A stretch of 64,000 nucleotides of DNA, from the NCBI GenBank assembly GCA_035048495.1, contig CM068553.1:20337190-20401189 (forward strand). Reading direction: 5' to 3'. Each line of letters starts with the position of its first letter. The first letter of the stretch is position 1. Positions 45,553-55,193 of the stretch are shown here, one piece after another. Origin of the DNA: Euptelea pleiosperma (Eukaryota > Streptophyta > Magnoliopsida > Ranunculales > Eupteleaceae). A model generated the notes under the pieces. It had not been told where the DNA came from. It saw nothing but the letters and a program-made list of their open reading frames with translations, and searched no databases. The position numbers and the translations under genes are program-made.

Positions 45553-46608
45553 GAGAACGGCTGGGGGTTGGTCATCCATGACCGTTGGATCCTCCTCCAC
45601 CGTTGCAGCCTTCCATCCAATGCCATCATCATCTCCATTAGCGTCACCATCTTGCTGCTCCAGCCACCGATCTTCATCTTCTCCATCCACGGTTCGGGTC
45701 CCTTTGCAATATCTGTTCTAAAAACTTGCAAACCAGTAAGGTGCTCCACCATTCTCCAAGCTTATCCGGTCTCTACACGTGCAACCATCATGACCTTCAT
45801 CCCCTTGGCCGACCACGCGGGCCGAACCACTCGGGCAGATCTGATCTCTCCAAATAAGTTGAAGGTAAAATATGTTTTTTTTTTTTACCATAGTTTCTCT
45901 CTCTAAATCATCTTTTTCTCTCTCTAGGACTTTCTCCCTTTCTCTCTCTCTCCTCTCTTTCTCTCTCTAGATCTAAATGTTTTAGTTTATTTTAAGTATA
46001 TTTAAATTTCAATAAATGTACTAGATTGCTTAATTATTAATGAAAAGTTTGGATGACCAACCCCCAGCCGTTCTCTACTTTTTTTTTTTCTTTTTTTTTT
46101 GGTTCTCTTGAGAACGGCTGGGGGTTAGTCATCCATGACCGTTGGATCCTCCTCCACCGTTGCAGCCTTCCATCCAATGCCATCATCATCTCCATTAGCG
46201 TCACCATCTTGCTGCTCCAGCCACCGATCTTCATCTTCTCCATCCACGGTTCGGGTCCCTTTGCAATATCTGTTCTAAAAACTTGCAAACCAGTAAGTTG
46301 CTCCACCATTCTCCAAGCTTATCCGGTCTCTACACGTGCAACCATCATGACCTTCATCCCCTTGGCCGACCACGCGGGCCGAACCACTCGGGCAGATCTG
46401 ATCTCTCCAAATAAGTTGAAGGTAAAATATGTTTTTTTTTTTACCATAGTTTCTCTCTCTAAATCATCTTTTTCTCTCTCTAGGACTTTCTCCCTTTCTC
46501 TCTCTCTCCTCTCTTTCTCTCTCTAGATCTAAATGTTTTAGTTTATTTTAAGTATATTTAAATTTCAATAAATGTACTAGATTGCTTAATTATTAATGAA
46601 AAGTTTGG
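45553..46608. repeat. 500 bp direct duplication with inverted-loop junction
   Basis: Copies at 45553-46052 and 46110-46608 are nearly identical. The 57 bp junction (46053-46109) is an inverted copy of 45528-45575. The source has a hairpin AGCCGTTCTC (45521-45530) / GAGAACGGCT (45553-45562). In the second copy the same arms are present but the loop between them is inverted and its poly-T is longer. Confidence 0.88.
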
Positions 46609-46948
46609 TTTTGCGAATTTTCAATTACTTGATCTTTGTCATTTTTATTCTTTTTTGTATTAGTAGTAGCAGTGTATCTCTCTCTACAATCATCAAATCA
46701 AGTTTTAAAAATCACTGTCACTCACCATTCTCACCTTTCCATCCTTTAATTTTTAGCAATTTCTGTGATAAAAACTGTCATTTCGTGTTCTTGAGTAGCA
46801 CAAACTAACCCCGAGTGCGGATCGACATCCGACACGAATCCCTATACAAATTGCATATTTTACAAGAATTAAATCGGATTAATTATAAATATTGTTGAGA
46901 TTAGGGTTTCCGTAACCAACGACGCGAAAAAATCCTACTTTCAGCGGC

Positions 46949-47376
46949 TTTGAATCACTTTAGCCCGTCTTTTGATCTTCAGCTTTGCCTCTCTCTTAGT
47001 TCTTATCTGGCTCTACGATCCTTTGACTTGACCCGTACTTGGCCTATATCTTCTAGTCATAGCATGTTGGCTCCTTTAAGCTTTGATATTAGGCTTCTAT
47101 GGCTGATCGTGGGCCCGCAAATCTCAAAAATCATCCTATCGGGTTTCCTACGAGAGAAAAGCGCATAATGAGACTTAATCAAAACGACTTCATATCTAGA
47201 CTATCCGAAATGCTTATATTTTATGCAAATAGTTAATTTTTGTCTAAAGAATGTGCTCTACGTAATGGAAGAAATTCTTACGTGAAAAAATCGACGAAAA
47301 GACAAGTTTTATGTAGGAGAATGCGACATCGCTATAAGGATAATGGCTTAAAATAAGCACTTTTGAGCGATTATCA
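46949..47376 (-). mobile_element. Athila LTR Y, right part
   Basis: LTR Y resumes after solo LTR Z (46944-46948 being the duplicated GCGGC) and ends CTTTTGAGCGATTATCA at 47376, the complement of the family start. It is followed by CAACCCCCAAC, the complement of the polypurine tract next to the 3' LTR, so Y is oriented as the 3' LTR of a minus-strand element. Confidence 0.85.
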
Positions 47377-47466
47377 CAACCCCCAACTAGCATATTGCCA
47401 ATCCTTGGCAATTATTGCAAAATAAGTGAGCTAAAAAGGACTTGGTAGAACATGCTAGAAAACTTC
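47377..47466 (-). mobile_element. Inverted copy of Athila 3' terminal internal sequence
   Basis: About 90 bp complementary to 49779-49867, which precedes LTR W on the other side of the same internal region. The match runs from CAACCCCCAACTAGCATATT to CATGCTAGAAAACTT and stops where plus-strand pol sequence begins. A short AAAACT overlap at the junction could be microhomology. Confidence 0.85.
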
Positions 47467-47938
47467 CTTGAATATGTCTCCATACCGGTTGGTATATGGT
47501 AAACCTTGCCATCTCCCTGTTGAGATTGAGCATCGTGCCCTATGGGCGATCAAAAAACTCAATTTCGACTTAGATGCAGTAGGAGAGGAAAAGAATTTAC
47601 AACTCAATGAATTGGATGAACTGAGAAATGATTCATATGCCTTGTCAAAAAAGTATAAAGATAAAATGAAATGGATACATGACAAGAGCATTCTTAGGAA
47701 GGATTTCTACCCGGGACAGAAGGTCTTACTTTATAATTCTAGACTTCACATCTTCCCTGGGAAATTGAAATCCCGATGGTCAGGTCCATTTATTGTTACT
47801 GAAGTCAAGCCCTATGGGGCTATAACTGTTGAGAACCCGAAGGATAATTCAACCTTCCAGGTCAATGGACAGCGTCTCAAACCTTTTAAAGAATTAGCGT
47901 GTCATCTATTCAAACCTTCGAGATATAGGTCTTATTGA
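47459..47938 (+). pseudogene. Athila pol, truncated C-terminal part of integrase
   Basis: A 156-codon frame from ATG 47468 (homology starts a few codons earlier) matches residues about 1758-1905 of the M polyprotein: [20 protein letters not shown], the [12 protein letters not shown] block and the VNGQRLKPF block. This is the region after the integrase catalytic core. Catalytic D, D and E residues, RT, RNase H, protease and gag are all absent. The final codons differ from M through a frameshift ([12 protein letters not shown] ending). It cannot encode a working enzyme. Confidence 0.9.
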
Positions 47939-49867
47939 TCCGATATATGTAGACTGATGTTTCTGTCAGTCTCTTTGAGCTCCAACCTAGTTGGGGTGAA
48001 TTTCACCCCCGTTGTGTCTGGCTGAAGACGTAAAACTTAGTGCTTTCGGAAAGACAATTCTGGTATTCCTAGAATTCATTGAGTCTCATGCATAATTCTT
48101 ATATTTTATATATTATTATGGCTATGGAGGTACAATTTCTCTCACTACCATCAAGTATCACCAAATCTCAGCCATACTGGTATAACTCTTCCTCTAACTA
48201 ACATCAAATTCATAGTTTTCATATATTTTTTGTCTTAGTCTTGAGCATCGAGGACGGTGCTGTATTTCAGTTGGGGTGGGGATTTATCAAAACTCATGTC
48301 TTCATTAAAAAAAATTGAGAAAAATGAGAAAAAGATGTATTTTTGGGGTGATAACCCGTGTTTTACAAAGTTTTCTGAGTACTTTCGAAATGCTTTTCAA
48401 ATCCTTTACAATGATGAGTACAAAATTTTTGTAAAGTCTATTTATTGAAAAGGATGTCTATTTTGAAAAATCACTTATTAGCTCTTCATTCAGTTTCAAA
48501 GCAAACATTACTACAGTGGATTGAAAAATCTTTGAAAACTCAAATTCAGCAAAAATGTTCACATATCAATGTCAGAATTATCCGAAGTTTAGATTATCCA
48601 GAGATCCAAGAAGAACAATTGTAGAGACCTAACACAGTGATCTTTTGAGCTTTTCATTATTTCTGAGGGTTATAAAATTATTCTGAGTCACAAGATGACT
48701 CACAATTCTTCTAGCCCCCAAATATTTCCATTAAGTGGTCTCATTAACCTTTGCTTTGGTCATGAAACTCAGAACGACATCAAATTCGGATTATTACATA
48801 AAGAACCTTCTCTATATCCATTCGAGACATCAAAGATAAAAGTACAAACCCTCGAAAATGATATAGGCCATCTTTCTAGCCAATCAGACTTTTTAGCTTC
48901 CCTAACATCTATACCGTTAGAAACCATTTTTTAGCCTTTTGATGAAAACCTTTTCTTGTAACCCATCAACCAAAAACCCAATCCCAAAAAGAGTTCAATA
49001 CGATAACCTACTTCTGAGAGGGATCAAAGAGTATTTGGTATGATTACACCAAGAAAAGAAACCAAATGGTTTGAGCTGAAAAGAAACATGATCAGAAAGA
49101 AAGAATGAAAGGAAATAGAATCTGAAAAAGGTTGAAGAATATCCAAAAAGACAAAAATTGGAAAAAAGAAAGAAGAAAAGTCAATGAAATATTACCCCTG
49201 GAAAAAATTGCAAAGAATAGTGAGATACCCTCTCAGAATTTTTGAATACAAGAATATCCTTCTCTTCTGAACCTATCCTAAGCTTCAATACAACCTATGC
49301 AAGTCCTATTTGATTCTAGAATTGTACCATCATCAAGTGTGAAGAATGGAGAAAAGAGAAATTATAGAGTTTGATCTGACGTTCTTAAGTGATATGACAT
49401 TCCAATCATGAGATCTTCTTAAATCTTCTTATACCCTCCATTCAAGAACTATATATGTAAGACGTTTGCCAGTTTTTATAATCATCTCCTCACATATAGT
49501 TTGAGAGAAAAGTATAAAACATTCCTGAGTGATTCACTTCTGAGTAGTATACAAGTGAGGATTGAGGTCGAGGCATAAAGTCTCAAAGGAGATCCAGATA
49601 TCTCTACTGCCAGATAAGGATGATGTTGAACACACACACACACTGAGTCTGAGTAATCTTTTGTTTGAATGTCCATTTGTATAAGTGTTGTATTTTGTTG
49701 ATTAGTTTTAATTTGTGAATGATTTCTTGAATCCTTGAAATAATCTGACAAAACGGAGTTTTTCTGAGTAATGCAAATAAGTTTTCTAGCATGATATGCC
49801 TAGTCCTTTTTCGCTATCTTATTTCGCAATAATTGCCAAGGATTTGCAATATGCTAGTTGGGGGTTG
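47939..49867 (+). mobile_element. Athila 3' region between pol remnant and LTR W
   Basis: Aligns in reverse complement with 53284-55193 of M and 2336-4048 of E1, including GTTGGGGTGGG...TTTATC near 48270 and GACGTAAAACTTAG near 48026. It ends in the purine tract GTTGGGGGTTG (49857-49867) directly before LTR W. No env-like frame was found. The short CA microsatellite near 49631-49645 is noted. Confidence 0.8.
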
Positions 49868-50206
49868 TGATATTCGTTCAAAAGTGCTTATTTTAAGCCA
49901 TTATCTTTATAGCGATGTCGCATTCTCCTACGTAAAACTTGTCTTTTCGTCGACTTTTCCATATAAGAGTTTCTTCCATTGTGTAGAACACATTCTTTAG
50001 ATGAAAATTGACTATTTGCATGAAATATACGCATTTCGGATAGTCCAGTATCAAGCCGTTTTAGTTGAATCTCATTAGGTGCTTTTTCACTTGCAGGAGA
50101 CCCTATCGGGCGATTCTCGAGGACTGGCGGGCCCACTATCAACAACAAAAGACTTCTATCAAAGCTTAAAGAGCCAACATGCTAGGATAAAAAGATAGAA
50201 GACATG
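49868..50206 (+). mobile_element. Athila LTR W, first 339 bp
   Basis: Starts TGATATTCGTTCAAAAGTGC and closely follows the first ~340 bp of E2 (35254-35595). It is cut at 50206, after AGATAGAAGACATG, by the LTR end of element M. In E2 the same sequence continues ACATGTACGGGCAAAGC, which gives the undisturbed target. The remainder of W must lie right of the window, beyond M. Confidence 0.88.
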
Positions 50207-51632
50207 TGAAAGTAGGATTTTTCCGCGTCGTTGGTTACGGAAATCCTAGATCTCAACAATATTTGTAATTATTCGATTCTTTTTCACTCAAATCCTGCAA
50301 AAATCACAGGGTTGTACAGTGGCTCGTGTCGGATGTCGATCCGCACTCGGGGTTAGTTAGCGCGACTCATGAACATGCAATGACGGATTTTTATCAAGAA
50401 AACATGGAGAGGTGAGAATGGTGATGGATTTAAAACATGCTTAGTGATTTTTAGAGAGAGAAATTTTTACAAGCAACCAAAAACACGAAAGTAAACTAAG
50501 AATAAGAATTGAACACAATATTGCAAAATCAAACTAAATTTTATTCGAATCAAATGTTGAGATACAAACTTCTAATAAAAAGATAATAAAATGACAATTC
50601 TATAAAGCATAAAGAAAATAGAGATGGAGACCTAGAGAAAGAAAGTAGAGAGAAGTGAAACCTAGAGAAAGAAAGGGAGGTTTTAGAGAGAGAAACAACT
50701 TGGGAGACTTAGAGAGAGATTGATGAGAGAATGAGGAGAGAGAAAGTGAAGATGGAAAATTACCTGGATGCGGAACTTACCAATGGTGAAGATGGACAGA
50801 GAAGATGTATGGCCATGATGCGGAAGCCGGTCACGTGGTGGGGAAGCATGACAGCATGGTGGTGTTTCCACATGGTGCTACAATGCTTGGGCATTGGCTG
50901 GAGACGCACCGTTCAAGGGAGGAGATGGGGTAGAGAACCCGTGAACAACAACTGCTGTTGCAACGGTTGGTGTGGAGAAGATGAAGAAAAAGAAGGGGCA
51001 GCACGGTGGTGTGAAGGAATGGTGGCTTGGGAGTGCAAACTCCAGTCCGGCAAGGTGATGATTCCGGTAGCTTGGATGGAATGCGTGAGTTGCTAGGTGT
51101 GCACACATACAAACCAGCAAGCAAAGAGAGAGGGACGTGTAAGGGTGATGGTGGTTGTGGTGCTGAGTTGCAGGTTGGTGGAGGAGTTGCAGACGGTGTG
51201 AACAGGGTGGGACTGTGATGTTTGATGAAAACGGTGATGGCAGCAACGTGGTTGAGGCGGAGTGGTGCTGTGATGTTGATGAAGACGGTGGTGGCAGCAA
51301 AGTGGTTGAGGCGGAGTGGCTGCCTGAACGTGTAACCGACAAGGAGGGAGAGAAACAGCAACAGCAGCAGGGGTGGAGGCGCTTGGGACGAGAGATGGCC
51401 GGAGTTGCAGACCTGCAACTCCGGTCAAAGATAAAAAAAAACGAAGAAGACGATCTCCTTCTTTGGACGGTTGTGAGGCTGGGCTGCTGGCTGTTGAACA
51501 CGGTGGTTGCAGGCGGAGGTGTGCACGGTGGTGTGTGCTAGCGAGAGGGGGAAGAGGTAGGTGATCAGCAGCAGGTGGCCGGAGTTAATGGAGGTTGCCG
51601 GAGTTGCAACCTGCAACTCCGGTGATCTTGAG

Positions 51633-51669
<37 letters not shown>

Positions 51670-53283
51670 TGTGTTCTTCCCTAGGGAGAAAACGTGGGAG
51701 AAAGAATGGAGGAGAAGGGGCGGTATAGTGAGAAGAGGAGGTTCGATGGAGAGGGATGAGCTCGTGGAGGAGAAAGAAAGGAAAAACTCGATGGGAAATC
51801 GTGGAGAGGCAATGGCTTAGATGCAGGAGACGGTGCTGGGTTCTCCCTCTCTAAAACCGTTTAAGAGAGGGGAGACAAGAGAGGGAATGAAGGGAGAGTA
51901 CGGCTATGGGAGAGCAAGGGGGTTGACCTCTTGCTTTCTTATTTGGAGAGTTTTTAAAGTGGTGGACGGCTAGGTGAGTAGGGTTTCCATTTTTGCCAAA
52001 ACGTTGATGGATCCCCTTTTTAGAACAAGTGGAGTGGAATGGTGAGGTCGTGGGGTGCAAGGCGTGATGCCATTGAGAGAGTTTTGGAAAGGTTAGGTGA
52101 ATGGCTAGAAGGGAAGGAACGTGGAGAGTTGTTGTTTTGAGGAGGGATTAAGATTTTGCTTCCATGGACCCCACTTGCAACATCAACAACTTTGGTGGCC
52201 CATGCACATAGTTTAGCAACTTTGACTGCCACATCATCTTCTTTCCTTCTAGCTTAACCTTTTTCTTTTGAAATCACATGGGTCCCACCTTTTGGTTCAC
52301 GATTTTGAGTCCATACTTGCTGTCCAGCATCTTGCCATATGAATATTGTTTTCTCATGACCGTTCATTAGCTCTGGGCCCCTTCGTTCTCTAGGTTGTGG
52401 GGCCCATCTTGCCATATCATCTTCTTTAGTATAGAGCGCTTTGTAATCGTTTCCCTTTCCTCTTACACTGTCTTAGGTTGTGCTTCCATGCGCGCCCAAC
52501 TCCTATCTTGCCTCCATCTTTCAAGTGTGAAGGTCACGAAGAGAGTTAATCCAACGGTTCCGACTTGCTTCCAACACCCGACCCTTTATCTAATTCAATC
52601 ATGCAACCCCCTCTTTTCTTCAATGCTAAGATCGTCCACATCTTCTTGATCACATGGTGTAATATTTTCATCAAAACCCGGTTCAATAAACACTTTGCAA
52701 CCTTGATTCCAATTGCAGTTCTCACGATCTTGTAGGTTCCATTTTAGTGCAATACCATGCATCAACCAATCAGTGGCCTACTAAAACATTGGCTCATAAA
52801 TTTGCTGATCCATCTCAATCCAATCTCTAACATTATTGTGGTTCGCCTCGTGTACTTGTGATCTTATATCATGGTCTACTATTGCCTTCATGCCTCCAAG
52901 AGTTGCTGCTGACTGTGCAATCATGTGGAGATACTTTAAACGTGTGGGGTCCGCCTTGGTTTACTGACGGTTCCCTGGTCCAGTTGATCACTTCTAGCTT
53001 GATTGTAGCCTTTATAGGGTGTCCTGGATCTCAAGAATCGTCTGATCGGGTTTCCTGCGACAAAAGAAGCGCGTAATGAGACTCAATCAGAACGGCTTTA
53101 TATCTAGACTTCTAAAAATGTGTTTAATGCATGCAAATATACCATTTCGTCCAGAAAAGTGTGTTCTACGCAACAGAAGAGACACTTACGTAGAAAAGTA
53201 GATAAATAGAGTATTTTACGTAGGAGAATGCAATAACGCTAAAAGGATAATTGCTTAAAATAAGCACTTTTGAGCGAATATCA
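50207..53283 (-). mobile_element. Athila M, 3' LTR, complete (3,077 bp)
   Basis: Plus-strand edges TGAAAGTAGGATTTTTCCGC and CTTTTGAGCGAATATCA. The first 1,329 bp are repeated at 62672-64000 (5' LTR) with about five differences by eye, all transitions. It contains two family palindromes (51399-51424 and 51598-51622) and a 32 bp T tract (51637-51668). The U3 part (about 52140-53030) differs from other Athila LTRs here and lacks the tRNA-like block. The 195- and 207-codon minus frames at 50831-51501 occur in both LTR copies and are shadows. Confidence 0.92.
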
Positions 53284-55193
53284 CAACCCCCAACCAGCAT
53301 ATTGCCAATCCTTGGCAATTAGTGCGAAATAAATGAGCTTAAAAGGGCTAGGCACATGCTGCACACTTTTTCATATTAGCTCAGGGAAAACACCGTTCGT
53401 CAAATCATTGAATGGATGCAAAAATAGTTACATGCTAGCGAAAAGTTGGAAAGTTTTGGCAAGACTACAGACTGATAATTATGACCCAGAATAGTCAGAC
53501 TCTGCGTGTGTGTGTGCTCAACATTCTCATCATCCGACAGTAAAGATTTCCAGATCACCTCTAAGTTTTTCTGCCTCGACCTCAAATCTCACATGTTTAG
53601 CACTCAGAATAGAATCACACAAGAAGGGTTTTCTTCTTTTCTCTCAATTTATATGTGAGGCGATGTATTTAATATAAAGAGGCAAAAGATCTCACATATG
53701 TTTTATTTGAAGGAAGGACATCTTTAATAGAAGAAGATCTCATGATTGGAATACCACTTCACTCGGGAACGTCAGATCAAACTCTATAGCTTCTCTTTCT
53801 CCAATCTCCACATTTTATGATCGTACTATCCTAGAATCAAGTAGGACTTTCCTGGGTTGTAATGAGGCTTAGGTCAGGTGTAGAGAGATAAAGGAATACA
53901 GGATTTCAAAGATCTTGAGAGGATATTGCCATTTGCTTGAATTTTTCCTGCGACGTAACACCATTATCTGGTTCTTTTTCCTTTTTTCGTATTTTTCTCT
54001 TTTTCTTGATATTTCTGAGACTGCTCAATTTCTTTTCAGCTCTTCTTCATACTTTCTTTTCATATTTTGTTTTCAGCTTGAACCACTTTCTTTTCTTTTG
54101 ATTCTTCTTCTTTACTTTTCTTTTCACGGTACACCCATATCAGTTATTCTTTTGTCCATCTCAAAATAAGGGTAGCTAGTCATGCTTCATAGCTATACTG
54201 GATTTTAGGTTGATGGGATTACAAAGAAAAGGCTTTTATAGAAGGGTTCAAGGGGTTTCTAGTGAAGTATAATTCAGGTGGGTAAAAAGGCTGAATGGTT
54301 CAGAAAAATGGCCTAAATCATTTTCTAGGGTTTGCACTATCATGTATACTGTCTTGACTGGATACAGAGAAGGTTCTGTCGTAGTAATCCAATGTTGATG
54401 TCGTTCCGAGTTTTATGATCGAAGCAAAAGATAATGAGATCTCTCAACGAATATTGCGGGCATGAAGAATAGTGAGTCATCCATTGACTCAGGATTATTA
54501 TATAACTCTCTGAAATGATTAAAGGCTCGAAAGCTCACTGGGTTAGGTCTCCACAATTATTCTCACAGGATCTCTAGAGTTTCAAAACTTAGGACGACTC
54601 TGATGTTGATAGTGTACAATTGTGCCAAATCTGAGTTTTCAAACCTGCTGTAGTCACGCCTGACTTGACTCGACGCTAACTTTAAACAAAAATTGACATC
54701 CTCAATACTGACTTAACGAAGGTTTTTAGCTAATCAAAGTCAGGGTATTTGACACATTTTTGAAATTCTAGAAAACTTTTGGAGAATATCGGAAATCACC
54801 CCAAAAATAAGAAATTTTTTTTTTTTTTTTTTTTTTCAAAATGAAGACATGAGTTTTTGTAAATACCCACCCCCAACCAAAATACAGCACCGTCCTCGGT
54901 GCTCATGACCGGGACATAAAATGATAACAAATCAATGATGATGATGCAAAGATTCAGGAAGGATGTTACCAAGTCGGCAGAAACTCGACAGTGTGTGGTA
55001 CCTGATGATCGGAAGAATGAATGTACCTGCATTTCCAGAGATATAACAGTAATAACAAATGCATGAGACTCATGTACTCTAGGAATACCGGAATTGCCTT
55101 TCCGAAAGCGCTAAGTTTTACGTCTTCAGCCAGACATGACGGGGGTGACAGGCACCCCCAACCAAGTTGGAGCACAGGAGACTGAGTGGATCA
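53284..55193 (-). mobile_element. Athila M, 3' untranslated region with polypurine tract
   Basis: Between the pol stop and the 3' LTR. The complement of 53284-53295 is GGTTGGGGGTTG, the polypurine tract next to the LTR. A T tract at about 54809-54836 is poly-A in element sense. In many Athila elements this region carries an env-like ORF; none is seen here. The frame at 53915-54169 (and 2754-3011 in E1) is hydrophobic but antisense to the element and poor in recognisable features. Confidence 0.8.

Larger units (their letters stand above)
43503..46943 (+). mobile_element. Solo Athila LTR Z, TSD GCGGC
   Basis: Complete 3,441 bp LTR from TGATATTCGCTTAAAAGTGC to ATCCTACTTTCA, flanked by a perfect 5 bp duplication GCGGC (43498-43502 and 46944-46948) inside LTR Y. 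It has no internal domain. It contains the clearest tRNA-like block (43958-44028), the family palindrome (45026-45050) and a 500 bp direct duplication (45553-46052 and 46110-46608) with an inverted junction. Its frames are LTR shadows; pairs of near-identical frames at 45409-45906 and 46053-46526 come from the duplication. Confidence 0.92.

Noticed and set aside
50831..51501. 195- and 207-codon minus frames, repeated at 63296-63966
   Set aside because: Their repetition comes from the two LTR copies of element M; low-complexity His/Ser/Pro translations without a domain.
53915..54169. Hydrophobic plus-strand frame also present at 2754-3011, possible env-like or membrane protein
   Set aside because: Antisense to the Athila elements that carry it; composition reflects TTTTC-rich DNA, and conservation follows from element homology.
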